Assembly (NCBI RefSeq): GCF_027943255.1
Contig: NC_072896.1
Location: 39,458,501-39,522,500, forward strand
DNA from: Anastrepha obliqua
Taxonomy: Eukaryota > Arthropoda > Insecta > Diptera > Tephritidae
Length of the DNA: 64,000 bases
Direction: 5' to 3'
The notes below the pieces were generated by a model. It did not search any database. It had not been told where the DNA came from and saw only the letters and a program-made list of their open reading frames with translations. Both the position numbers and the translations under genes were made by a program. Shown in pieces: positions 47,446 through 59,608 of this stretch. Position 1 is the first letter of the stretch. Each line of letters opens with the position of its first letter.

Positions 47446-50400
47446 TGATGCTCTAACTCTTTTTACCAAAAGATTTTACGTTTTACTTGCAAAACATATT
47501 ACTCTGTTTAGGCCGCATTTGTGTTTTGTGTTATTTGGCAAAAACATATATTCTTGGACGGTTGCTATTGACTGACTTAATACTTATAAGTTCCGTATAA
47601 GGAGTTCTAAGAAACCTCAAATTCATTTCAGTGTAACATCTAACAACAGTGCTCATTAAACCTGTTCACAAATGACTCGTTGTTGGTTTTAGAGTATTTT
47701 ACAAGAAGCCTCCCATTTGGTTTAGGTTCAAGTTTTCGAAATACGGCATCGATTGCCAAACAGAAAAAGCTACTATAAATGAAGCAGCCGATTAGAAGAT
47801 AGACTTTTGTTCTGACAGCCGGGTAAAACTTAAAACCCTGGGCTCACTGAGGGTACCCCTAGTGTCAGTTCAGCGAGCGCTGGAATATACTGACTTTTAG
47901 CCCTGTAAAACCTTTTAATTGAGTAGATAAAAGGCGTTCAAGGGAGCTTCTAAAATTAAAAATTCAGTAACTCTTAATTGTACGCGGTGTCTTAATCGGA
48001 CGCTGGTCTTAATCGTCATCATATCGATGACGAGCCATTTTTTCGGAAAATTTTTGGAGGATATTGGTATTAATATTTCTACGATTACTCTTCAACTGCT
48101 CATCTTGCGGGAGGCTGGGATTCAAATATTCTGGCTCAAAAACTTGAATATTAGCCACCAGCGAAGTTTACTCATTAGCACACAGGTTTTTCCCTCCTTA
48201 ATTCCTAAGCATCATCATTTAAATATATGTGTCAATCCTATTCAGCGCTCCTTTTTCAACCATGGAAGAACTATCAAATCTAACCGAGTTCCTTAGCTTT
48301 TTTATTTAAGTTAGTCTCTTTTTTTGATATTTGGGTAATTGCTCCCGATACTCGTATCTGCGTAGAAGTGCGACTGTGGAAAATTTGTCAATAGCGATTA
48401 TACAGGTCAACGGATTGAACTTGTATCGGATTCTTAATTAAAATTCAAATTATAGATTTTTGGCTGAAATGCCTGCCTGTGCACTGCCGCCGAAAAAAAG
48501 TCGGAAAAATCACATGGCGTAAGTAAAATGTTCGGCAGTTTATTTGAGCATCGATCCATTTACCAAAGCAATTGACGCTCGGTTTGGTTATTACCCGCAC
48601 AATTGATATTTTTCAGAAAAGAAGTAGCTATAGTGGAAAAGGGAGGGAGCAGGTGGGCCGATCCGGTGGGCAGCGGAGTTGTGCGAAAGCTGCATATACA
48701 TATCGATTGAAGATGCTGCTTGTGTGTGGTTACGCCAGGCATTGGCCATGGTAATCGCCAATTCGTTGACTGCGATGAATGGGCCTTTCATGGCCGAAAC
48801 CGCCTTCTTGTTGTTATTATTTTTGTTGCTGCTGTTGCGGATTTTTTCACGTGCCACGTCGCCATCAATATCAACAACAAAAATATCTACGTCACACCGA
48901 GCCAACATAACCGCATCACTACCCACTCAGTCGTCTTTACGTTTCCTCTTTCCCCTTCTACGATACTCTTCCTCTTTCTCCCAATCACCACAACCGCAAA
49001 TGCCACATTGGCAATTTGCACTCGTGTTGAACATGAAAATAATGAAAAACAATTCGTGCGTGCGGTGAGACGACTAGGTAACCAACCGGCTCAAATACAT
49101 ATCTACACATGGCAGCATCCAGGCACAGCACAGCACAGCATGGCATCTGGAGAGGAGCGGCGTTGAAAGTCAGTTGCCTGAAACAGGCGCTCATAATGTG
49201 CGACCAGCAGTTTCAGCAGGTTGCATTTCCGTGTCGCGTGGACACGAAATGAAAAAATAGAAATGAAATAAAAAACAACAAATAACAGCAAAACAGTAAA
49301 CACATTGAGGTAATTGTGGGAGTAGGGGCTCGCGTCATAACTGCCGCCTGATGGGCTGGCAGGAAGATGCAAAGCGCAGTTGGCAGGTGGACAATTGAAT
49401 AGCCGGTGAAAATTGTTTGCCTGTGGGCATACCGAACTCTGACAGACACGCGAATGGAACAAACGGACAGACAGGTAGACAAATGCGCAGACTACGTGGC
49501 GTATGTGGAAAACGAATATATACAATATGTACTCATGTGTGGGTGTGTGTGCGCGATGATGTGATGCATTGCGTGCGAACCGGGTCAATGCAACGTGACA
49601 CAGGGGCATGCATCCGGCCAGTGAGGACGACAAGCACCTCAATGGCAGCTCAGAGTAAAAAAGTTATTGTATACAAAGCAGGACGTAGGAAGATGAATAA
49701 GTGCACAAAGAAAGATATACCAGTCAGTAATTCAGTCAGTTGGTCGTTTGCTTTGGTTTATTCATTCGCTGCAAGTCAATGACTGAGATGTCTTTGTAAT
49801 TCTTTGCTTAACTTTTTTTTCCCCCTCTGAGTAATATTCACAAGTTCTGGGAAAATTTTAAAGATGTATAAACATTTTATAACCTTTTAATGTATTGAAT
49901 TATGGCTAAGAAATTAGATATTTCAACCCAAAACAGTAATTCGCTTTAATAAAAAATGGAAATAGTAGTAATTGTTGAAAATGAAAATCTACAAGCTTCT
50001 ATTTCTGAGATACTTATTTCGTCAATAACTTTTAGCACTCTCCAAAAGGGCGGGCTCCCTAGGTCGGGAGGTCCATTGTTATACCACTAGTTTAGACTGA
50101 AATTCTCTCTCTAATTCCCAATGCAGATCAACTTCCAGTTATTACCCGATTTCAGCATAAACTAATTCCTAATGTAGTGAAATCACTTTGTATTTCTAAT
50201 TCATATAAATGCGTATAATCTCGAGTCCGGGCACTTCTGAGAACTCCGGGCCCGGGGTAAAAAGTCCCCAATCCACACCCCCCTTCTCGTCGGGGCTGGG
50301 TAAAACTAATTTGAGGCAGATGGCATATGTTTTCCATGTGCTCTAAGATCACGATTTATTTGGAGGCAAAATTTAATGAAATATTACTACGGAATGTAAA

Positions 50401-51130
50401 TCTCAAATCTTCCACAAGGGATGATAAGGGAAAGATCGGAATAACATTCAAGATTTACCTGAAAAAGTTTTTCGAATATTTCAGACTGTGACCAACAACA
50501 CTTTATATATAATATATTGAATATAATAATAAAGAAATAATCATAGTTTATTGCTTTTATATCCCATATACACCCTTTCTTCAAGCATATTTTCCAAAGC
50601 TTCTCAAAATGCCCGATATACAACTTTAGAGTAAATGGAAAGATAAAACCGAATCGTGCGTCATTTCTAGTCCGTTACTGCATCGCATCACAGTAATCGT
50701 AGTCTAAGTGTGTTATTGTGATTATTTCATTTATCCGAGGTTACGTATACGCATAGCTTAATTTGGGATACATGGCGTATGAGTGATTGAAGGCTGCTTA
50801 AAATATGATTTAGTACTTGGCTGTAAGCTATATACACACGTCGTAAATATTACGTTCGCTTGAATGTAAGTTAATTGAAAGCTGCTTCAAATAAATTTTC
50901 TACTGATAACGTTAAAATTTGTAGATGGCTTAGTTCGACTTTTGTGGGAATAAACCGTGAGCCGTAATGTGTGGGTACAAAGGCATCCACTCGTTTTACT
51001 TAACTGTGCAACCCAGGTGGCTTTAGAAATGTACGAAATCAAGAAGTTCTGAAGCTGAACATCTCGTTGACTTCGTAACAGTAACAAACAATGGGGAATA
51101 GAAGGCATCAGGATAAGTTAGAATCAAATC
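47446..51130. other. Long transposon-poor intron stretch
   Basis: No element recognised over about 3.7 kb. 48550-49780 is visibly less AT-rich with overlapping open frames on both strands (for example 49103-49642 minus, 179 codons), but none shows a domain or codon-level sign of being real. It could hold regulatory DNA or UTR-like sequence. Confidence 0.35.
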
Positions 51131-51144
51131 AAAACTTCATTGAA

Positions 51145-51857
51145 GGGGGCAAACCAAAATTTTGGTGTTTTTCGATAATTTTTTGAACAAAGAAGGAATA
51201 ATCATGAACTGTTTAAGTTTAGAGGATATTTTATTTATATTTTTAGGTTCACTTTTAAATTTTTTTGAAACTATTTCCGCAGGAGATAGTGGCGTTAGAG
51301 CGTGCTGTACGTGGACGATCGCCATCCGAGTGTCTTGCTGGTGGGAATTGCTGAAGTTGCAATTTTTCTCTGAAATCAATGTAAATTTTTTTTTATTAAT
51401 ACCATATTTCCTAAGAATATGAACCTAATTGTGGTAAACAAATATTGAAAATTGAATGCTTTTGAGGCACTTGAACACAAAGTAGTCTTTTTATACCATA
51501 TTTTTTCATCTATTTTGCTTAAAAACCCATATTTTAAATTATAATATAATCCCAAAATTAGGTTCATATAGATTAGAATTGAATAAAGAAAAAATCCCGA
51601 AAAATTTTAGAACGATTGATCGATAACTCTTTAAGCTAGAATTTCCACCAGTTGAAAAAAAGTAGTTTCGAGAAAAACGTCGTTCTAACAACGCGCGCTA
51701 TGGTGCCGAACCGACGGGCCGTCACTTAAGTGCTCACAGAATCGGGCATAATGCGAATTTCGCTTTAAAATTTTTACGACATATTCTTAAGTAGTTATAC
51801 TAAAGATTTATGCAATAAAAAAATCGATTTTTTGATCGAGCTAAACCGGTTTCCCCC
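51145..51857. mobile_element. Possible diverged relative of the 46327-47038 element
   Basis: Starts near GGGGGCAAACC and ends near GGTTTCCCCCC. The right half has GAGAAAAACGTCG and TTTATGCAATAAAAAAATCG, then ATTTTTTGA, parallel to 46853-47016. The TSD is not clear. Confidence 0.45.
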
Positions 51858-52745
51858 CGAAAGTGGGAATTTTATAATTTAAAATATTTTTGTATTTTGA
51901 TTCAAGATAAACAGTTTGCTAAGTGTTTCAGTCACAAATATAACCTTTAAAAAACTTTAGGCGGAATACGATTTAGTTGCCTGCGCCAATTTAATTACGT
52001 TAAATACAAATTATTTGCAAAAATATTTTCACAGTTAAAAATCTCAATTTTCTGGTATCTGAAAAGTGAATGCACTTAAGAGTCAATGGAGTTTCATTTC
52101 ATAATAAAGTCTTATTTATGTAGAAATCTTTACCGTGCCGCTAAGCCAAAACAATACCTTTACTGTAATATTGTTAATAGAATACGCCAATATTTAAACT
52201 GGAATATTAAGGTTATCTGAGTCCGTTTCTCCAAGACCTTTCAAATTTACATGCCGCTGTTCTAACGTTTCTGACAAACGAGCTGAGTAATGTATAGTTG
52301 AAGGCTTTATAGATATATATATGACGAGGGAAAGACTTTTGTCTGTATACTTCAATGGTGTTGGCGTTTTCTATATTAGCTAAGCACATTTTTCATAGGC
52401 CATTATAATAGAGTAACAATTTTCCTCCAAATTATTTATCTTCGAGTAACTCCATAAATGACTAACCCGGAATAGGATCTTTAGATATGTCTCAACCCCA
52501 ACGCCACTTAGCGCATACTAAAATCTAAAAACGGTTACGTTTTTTATTTTATATTTTTTACGTATTTAAATTTTATCGATTAGAGTACATCTCTAATAAC
52601 CTAATTGTTTAAATATGCAACTATGGCAAAGTATATGGTCTAATTACAGAATATTTAGTTTAGACCTTCAAATAAAATGTATAAACTCTTGAGCGTGGAA
52701 AGGCCCCGGAATTTGTTTCGATTCCTCGTTAGGAAGCCAAGCATA
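51858..52745. other. Unassigned AT-rich sequence
   Basis: No element recognised. Confidence 0.3.
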
Positions 52746-53827
52746 GATTTTTTAAGAGCTATAGGAAAGTTTTTCAAAAAAACACACGTAAAATTCAGAA
52801 AAATGCATAAAATGTTTATTTAAATCGATAGTACAGTCCATATATTTTAATGTTGGAAGATTATTTCATGCAAATGTTGACCGCGATTGCGCTTCAAACG
52901 GTCCATCCGTTTAGTCCAATTTTGGCATACTCTTTCCAATGTTTCGGCCGGTATCTCACATATAAATGCTTTAATGTTGTCTTCCAATGCGTTAATTGAA
53001 GCAGGCTTGTCTAAATATATACATGAGCTTTAACATAGCCCCACAAAAAATAATCTAAAGGCGTTATATCGCACGATCTGGGTGGCCAATTGACAGGTTC
53101 CGAACGTGAAATAAAATGTTCACCGAACTCGCCTCTCAACAAGTCCATTGTTACGCGTGCTGTGTGGCATGTGGCACCGTCTTGCTGAAACCACATGTCG
53201 TGCAAGTCAAGCTCTTGCATTTTGGGCAAAAAAAAGTTGGATATCATTTCAAGGTAGGCATTACCATTCACAGGTAGGCATACCAACTTTCCAAGAGCCC
53301 ATTCACCAAAAATTCTGCGTTGCGGTAGGTCGCCCGGCTTCAATTCTTGCACCAGCTGTATTTTGAAAGGCTAAAAATGCTAAATCCTTTCGCAAAATTT
53401 TCCACGTTGTTGAGTAACAGAGGCCCAATTGCTGCGAACGGCGACAAATCGAGAATTGATGGTCATCATTAACACTGGCTAAAGCTGCGATATTATCTTC
53501 AGTTCGCACTCTAAGTAAGCGTGTTGGTGGTTTGATGTCCAATAATGTAAATTTGGTTCTAAATTTAGTCACAACAGCTCGAATAGCCGCTTCAGTGGGT
53601 CGATTAAACTGACCATAAAATGGAAGAAGCGCGCTATAAACTTTCTTAACAGAACACGCATTCTTACAATAAAATTCAATGATTTGCAAGCATTGTTCGT
53701 TTGTAAGACAATTCATGGTTGAATTATAGACCAAACTGAAGATGTTTGACAGTGAAACAAAACACGAAACTTGCGTCAGCTGTTTAAACCAACTGTTTAA
53801 AAAGATAATACCTAAAAAATCACCCGT
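52746..53827 (-). mobile_element. DD41D mariner, second copy of the 16847-type family
   Basis: The right end (reverse complement) is ACGGGTGATTTTTTAGG next to TA at 53828-53829. The left end is reduced to GATTTTTTAAGAGC. The transposase (minus) has MNCLTNEQCLQIIEFYCKN from 53716, RPTEAAIRAVVTKFRTKF, the paired-like AALASVNDDHQFSICRRSQQLGLC, RKDLAFLAFQ.TAGARIEAG, DLPQRRIFGEWALGKL, then a deletion to VNGNAYLEMISNFFLPKM, FQQDGATCHTARVTMDLLRG and NWPPRSCDITPLDYFLWGYV. The acidic spacing between the last two blocks is exactly 41 residues. The first catalytic block (DEAHF) is deleted. Confidence 0.88.
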
Positions 53828-53829
53828 TA

Positions 53830-56012
53830 CATACACCACTGATGAACAACAAAGGCACACAGCTTTAGCAGCACTACTTGGTAGAAAACATCTATTAGTG
53901 AGGTAAAGTCGGTTAGGTTCCATAAATTGATACAAAGTTATATTGGCCGATTGGCCTTTATAGGAGACAGTTGGTGTAGTTGGTATGCTTGAAATTATTT
54001 ATAAACACTAAACGGCATAAGGTTTGCAGTGGAGCTTAAACAAAAATCGCACTTCATAAATTGTTGCATGTTTTATTTGCAAAAACAATTAACATCCGTT
54101 ACAAACGCCAAGACAATATAATAGTCAGTTCAAGAACTATGCAGACATTTGATTACAAAGAACAAATACGAACAATAGTACTCTTAAATACTCGCATGTC
54201 CTACACAACTCACAATGTGCAAATCTTCCACTAGAAGATGAAGTGGAGATGCTGGGTCCCCAGAGGTATCGTAATTATCAACAAGAAAATTATTTCCTAC
54301 ATCTTCGCAGTCGAGTGTGTGTATGCCCCGAGTACAAAAAATGAACGCATTGATTCCCAAGTGCGATGTGCAAAAATGTGAGAATTATGTCTTAACTGAC
54401 TTGTTTACATGCACTTTTCCAACGATTTCAAAATATGTTCTTACTTTTTCAGTTGAGCTAAAGTGCAAGCAAGCCCTTTGTACTGGTGTATTTGCAGTTT
54501 CTATGTAATTCAGTTGTTTTTTATTTGTTGTTGAGAAATATGCAATAACAAAGAATATGCTTAGGGCAGCGCGAGGGGGAAATTGGAAAAGTCGCTTCAA
54601 CAAATCAAAGACGGAATTGAAAACCTTGAAAGTATGAGTCACCGAAATCGAAGAGCAAGAATTGGCGGATAGAAAAAAGTTCGGAGGCAAACTAAAAAAC
54701 GGTCAGCTAAGCTGCTAAAATTGAATGCTGCCTGAATATTGCTTAAAGAGGATAGAAACGCAAATTTAAAAGACATGCTGGAGCTGGCAGACAAACAAAT
54801 AAAGAAACAGACTGTAAAAGCCGGCCAAATGAACAAACAGACAACGGTGAAAAAAACAGATCTCAAGGGATTCACAGCAGCCGAAGGAGAGATGCCACGA
54901 ATTCGAAATAGCTAAGCAGTTGATGGTCGTTAGTGCTTCCTGTTACAAGCGAAGTTATGCGAGTCCAGTAGCACCAATGAACTACCAAGTATATATAGAA
55001 AAATAAAAAACACGAATACAAATAAACTAACAAACAGTTAGCCAGACCTTCGCAGACTGAGTTCACACTATCCGACACCGCAGACGCAGCTGCCTGTGGC
55101 ATTACGTGCCTTGCCATAAACAACAATGGTGGCGTTAAAGGAAGTGGACGCACACTCACATACATACATGCATATATGTATGTATGTATGGGTTCGTAAA
55201 AGCAACAGCCAACTAAATGTGTTAGTCAGTAAGTAAAAACTTGCATTCGTTCACACTTATCATATGCCTAGGTGTACTTTTTGAATTATGAAGGCGTCGA
55301 CCCAACGGCGGTTGTTGTTGATGTTATTGTCGTTTGTTACTTCACTGCTCCGCTTGTTTGTCTTACATGAGATTTTTTCGTTGTAAAGTCTGCGCACTTT
55401 GACTATTTGTGTATGGCGGCAACAACAACAACAATAGTAAACGCAAGACGATTGCATAAAGAACACGCAGCGTCGACTTTGCTTCGGACATACAAACATA
55501 CATGGTTTGGCCACGTCTGCTGCTTCTACTCTTCTACTTTTATTCTTTTCGCCATTTTGTGCTTTTAGTTCTGCTGCTGCTACTGCTGCAACATCTGTCA
55601 ACACACGACATGTCGACAGCTGGGCAACGCATGTTGTCTACATTAAAATGCACTCACTCAGTCGCATCGCATTTGGTTGGCATATCAGAAGTGCGGAGTA
55701 AAGAGCAAAGCAACGTGTTGGCGCCGGTGTCAGCCTTACAAATACACAATTGTCAGTTATTATTGGAAAAAAAGAGGGAAAAGAATAAAACTATTGCAGT
55801 TTGTGTAGTGTTAGCGAACAGAACTTTATTCGTAAGTGTTGTTTGCCAACGGATTTGCAACGAGATGCTTCAGCTTCAGCAACATCACGCATTAGCAATA
55901 CGCATACGCACACACATTAGAAGTTGCAAGCACTTGATGCTAGAATATTGATACTAAATGCTAACATTTTAGAAATTGCTGGCAATCCTTTTAGACGTTT
56001 TAAAGCTTGAGC
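53830..56012. other. Transposon-poor intron stretch
   Basis: CATACATACATGCATATATG at 55159 and similar simple repeats. Open frames at 54639-54875 and 55502-55951 lack recognisable domains. Confidence 0.35.
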
Positions 56013-56096
56013 ATGACTACTATTCGACTGGTTTCGGGTGCAATGCCCACTGTGGACCAAATGAAGAACGATTTTTACACTAGTCTAATAAAGCGC
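56013..56096 (+). CDS. Candidate ATG-initiated first coding exon (28 codons) with GTAAGT donor
   Basis: An ATG at 56013 opens 28 codons (MTTIRLVSGAMPTVDQ..., ending TSLIKR) that run exactly into GTAAGT at 56097. An in-frame TAA lies four codons upstream, so the ATG would be the first in frame. The composition (balanced, no repeats, no transposon motifs) looks like a real cytosolic N-terminus with no signal peptide. The phase-0 donor could join the alpha2-delta exon at 63545 (also phase 0) as an alternative start, or belong to a nested gene. I do not recognise the protein. A chance ORF of this length is possible, and the splice-site coincidence is the main argument. Confidence 0.3.
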
Positions 56097-56543
56097 GTAA
56101 GTCGCTTTTACTTTCTAGTGCAAAATGTTGCTAGTTAAAACAGCAAAAGACCACTACAAATCTCCAAGTTTTAGTTTTACGTAAGGCCAAAGTACTTCAT
56201 TTCAGTTTCTGTTAAGCGTCTCCAGGTGGTACACGGCCTGCCACCCACTATCCGGACAGCTTGTTGGGAAGGGTTCCAACGCAGGGCAATGTTGGCATCA
56301 CTTTTTCTAAGCGTATGTCCTATTCATTGCGATTTCCTTTTTCAAATCTCAGTCGAGCTGATTAGCTGTCCAAGCTGTCCTAGCAGGTCCAAGTTGGATA
56401 CTATAAGGGGCTAAAAAATTCGGAAAATGCGCCACAGGCAGCAGTTAGTAAACGCTTAAAGCCGTCTCGTGATTGCCGCGGTTGCTTTCCATGTAGTGAA
56501 ACCAGTATTTTTTTCATAGAATATAGAAAATAAGGAGGCACAT

Positions 56544-57004
56544 TAGGGCGGGTCGATTTAAAAATCACTTATTGGTCTGTGTAAATCGTATTCTAGGGAT
56601 CAAAATAAGAAACTTTGCCTAAGGAACCATACCTCTAAAACGAATTCTGATGTCCTCCAATTTGGGTCGAACGAAAAACCCCACTTTGACCCATTTAGAG
56701 TGCTCCAATCGAGTCCAAATGTATGACCGACCCCCACTAACTTTGGACGGCCGATCCACCCATGCCAGTGGCACATCCCCTGGAACTCCTCTGGGGGGTT
56801 CCCCATACAATCATTTCAAAATATCACCATTTTTGCCCTTTACATGAGAAAAGAAACTAAAAAGTTCGACCCAAATTGGAGGACATCAGAATTCGTTTTA
56901 GAGGTATGGTTCCTTCGGCAAAGTTTCTTATTTTGATACCTAGAATATGATTTTCACAGAGCAATGGGCGATTTGTTTGCCTCCCCACAAATCGACCCGG
57001 CCTA
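56544..57004. mobile_element. Inverted-repeat element with 8-bp TSD, copy 2
   Basis: Same family as 42347-42781, with ends TAGGGCGGGTCGATTT and (rc) TAGGCCGGGTCGATTT. TSD AGGCACAT at 56536-56543 and 57005-57012. The interior has a further block (56670-56850) with GGCCGATCCACCCATGCCAG, absent or replaced in copy 1. No coding capacity. Confidence 0.88.
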
Positions 57005-57289
57005 AGGCACATACATAGTTTACCAAATTGTAGTATCAATCATTTTTTTTTTTTTTTCATTTTATGCCAACGCAAAGCTCACAATCTTCATTTTTTATGA
57101 AATTCTTAGACATTACAACACATTTCACCACTATGAATCGCTGGTACAAAGAGAACTTCGATCTTTTCAGGATGAATTTCGTGAAGACCATCTAAAAGCC
57201 GTTGTTTTGTAGATTAGATTTTTGGGGAGTTGGACAAGTCCAAACACTCAGTCAGGAAAAGAATTGTACAATACTACACCCCGATAGAT

Positions 57290-57900
57290 TACAATGGCAG
57301 GAATATAGAGGCAGGATAGATCGAATGTGGATGGTAAGATTGAAAATTTGGTTTGCAGTTGCTCTTCCGCGAATCTTTTGGATTCATTGATGAATCTCAA
57401 AAAGTCCGGAAGAGGAAGAGCATGAACTTTATATATAATCAGTACATCGCACCCCAATAGCCTTGGTCTGATTCTAGAAAACACCGGACAATTTCAGTAA
57501 AAATACTCGACAGTGTCCTCATTTTCACGGTAGGGTAGGCGTATTGGGTTGTCAATGATTCTCATGGTAGCCATATGCGGACCACATGCGTTGTGCCCTG
57601 TGATTACACCCACTTGTAGTCTAAGGACCTTCGTACTAAGTTTTGGGAGAAAGGTCGCTCATTTTCTATTTCATTCTTTCACAAAGCACTTGGCTGCTCT
57701 GCAGGAGCCCAACTCAGAACAACGATTTCTATAAGTAGACCTCATGAAGTCATCAACCCATAGCTGGATCGATGCAGAATTGACACCTAAAAGGGGTTTA
57801 GAGCCAGGTGGTATGCTTGCAGAGCCTTCATTAGCCAGTTTATCAGCAAACTGGCTCCCTACAATACCGAATATCCTTTCACCGCCTAATTTCGAAGAGC
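57290..57900 (-). mobile_element. RNase H LINE C-terminal fragment
   Basis: Minus-strand: KLANEGSASIPPGSKPLLG (end of RNase H), STKVLRLQVGVITGHNACGPHMATM, degenerate knuckle EDTVE..., then NCPVFSRIRPRLLG and LPLPDFLRFINESKRF at 57300. Frameshifted. Confidence 0.7.
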
Positions 57901-57984
57901 AGCGTGAGTTAGCAAGAATCTAAAAACAGTTAGTTCGGTCTGGAGCGGTACATAACCATTGGTTTACCGCCGATGACGAAGCAT

Positions 57985-58180
57985 TCACTAATCAAGACAA
58001 TGCGAGCTCTCACGTATCAACTCACACAAGAGAGTTTTTAAGTAGTTAAAACATCGAACTAATTCACTTTACACCCCTGATTTTGCACATAATGATTTTT
58101 GATTTCTTTTTGTTTCCAAAAATCAAAAATAAGATGCGAGGTGAACATTTTTCAAGGCCCGAAAATTACGGCTGTAATTT
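57985..58180 (+). mobile_element. Mariner C-terminal fragment
   Basis: QDNASSHVSTHTREFLSS, stop, NIELIHFTP, then DFFLFPKIKNKMRGEHFSRPE. These are the second and third catalytic blocks of a DD34D-type mariner, with the SPDLA segment corrupted to ILHIM. Confidence 0.6.
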
Positions 58181-58257
58181 GATATTATTATTGTAGGATA
58201 TCTCGAAAGAACATTATTACACGCAAAAATCGATTAATAATTGGCGCGCACATTTCT

Positions 58258-58535
58258 TTAATATATTTGGCCAAGTTCCTCCTCCTATTTGTGGCGTGCG
58301 TCTTGCTTTTGCTCCATAAATGGAAGGATACCCTACCTTATGCCACCTCCGAATGGCAGACGGTTTTTTATGAGGGGCTTTTTCATGGCAGAAATATACT
58401 CGGAAGCTTGCCATTGCCTGCCGAGAGGTGACAGCTATGAGAAAAACTTTTTCTATTATAATTTTGCACAGAGATTCAAACCTAAGCAATCCCAAATGGT
58501 AGTCACGCACCAACCCATTCGACTACGGATCACTA
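58258..58535 (-). mobile_element. tRNA-derived SINE, near full length (copy 8)
   Basis: TTTGGCCAAGTTCCTCCTCC, GGCGTGCGTCTTGCTTTTGC, GGCTTTTTCATGGCAGAAAT, then TCCCAAATGGTAGTCACGC and CCAACCCATTCGACTACGG. Confidence 0.8.
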
Positions 58536-58539
58536 CTCA

Positions 58540-59139
58540 AACCCAAAAAAAATGTAAGCTGTTAAAGCGAAAATCACCTACCCATTCGAAAGATAGAGTC
58601 AGAAGCCGTCAGCAAGCTTTGTATTCAAAAAGAAAAATTTGTAATATATTTGGAGGCGAGTCGAGAAGGGCACATAAATTAAATCCTATTCTGTTAATAG
58701 GGGCAACATTTTTTCTTCTTTTCGTAAATTTTTATTTTTTATTTTAAAAAATTAAATTAGGTTATTTAGGCGAGTTAGCTTTTTCTACAGAGTACTTAGC
58801 CATATTTAGCCACAGACGTCCTGTAATGTTTTAAATTATTAAAAAAAATGTATTGTTTAAATTTTAAATATATTTATTGAAATAGTATCATTTCAAGCTA
58901 GGCATCCAGCTTGTGAAACGATTATTTTCTTTCTTGTGTCTTACATACTACGTACAAGCGTTTTTATGGTAATTTTTGTCAATGCAATCCAATAACAATT
59001 TTTCGGTGTTTACTTGTGTAATATGATTCTAGCATTCACGCGCCGCACATAAAATAATTACGTTAGCTATGTTTGCGTTTACTTTCAAGTGTAATGAACC
59101 TTTTAAGAAATATGATACTCTATTTAAATGGCACAGCAC
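58540..59139. other. Unassigned sequence
   Basis: No recognised element. Confidence 0.3.
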
Positions 59140-59560
59140 AGTGAATGCATAAGTGGACAATAATTGTGGTACCGTGTCGTAGATTCGCCTTGCTGGATCG
59201 TCTTCGTTTAAAATGGGTGGCATGGCGAAGCCAGCATTGACGCAGTATTTTTAAACACCATGTTTCTAAATAGCTCACACAACTCAATAGTCCACCATGC
59301 ACGATACTCCTCACCAACGCACAGGAGATCAAAGATCGTATGGAGAATTTTTCTCCTCAAGGCCCCCAAAACTTTCTCATCTGCTATTAACATTGTCCAT
59401 GATTCTGCGCCATATAGGAGGAGGAGAATGATGAACGTGTTATAAAATGTCAGTTTGGTCTTGCCTAATGAGCCCAAAGTAACACCGATGGGAAAGAGTT
59501 ATTCTCCGTTTGATCCTCAGTTTTTGTTGTTGATGCTGGTCTCAAGGTAGAATAAGTCCT
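59140..59560 (-). mobile_element. RTE-like LINE C-terminal fragment
   Basis: MGSLGKTKLTFYNTFIILLLLYGAESWTM, ALRRKILHTIFDLL, then WLRHATHFKRR / MPPILNEDDPARRIYDT, the RTE C-terminal order (LYGAE.W, .RKIL..IF, GH..R..DD.PA.R..D). Frameshifted near 59215. Confidence 0.75.
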
Positions 59561-59608
59561 TCATAACTTCATAACGAATTGCTCGTTGTCAATACTGACA
59601 TATACAAT

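Noticed and set aside
49103..49642. 179-codon open frame (minus) and overlapping plus-strand frames
   Set aside because: Overlapping frames on both strands, a Ser/His/Val-rich odd composition and no domain. Most likely chance in a less AT-rich stretch.
55502..55951. 149-codon plus-strand frame starting MVWPRLLLLLFYFYSF
   Set aside because: Leu/Phe-rich from CTG/TTG-type repeats that only imitate a signal peptide. No downstream domain.
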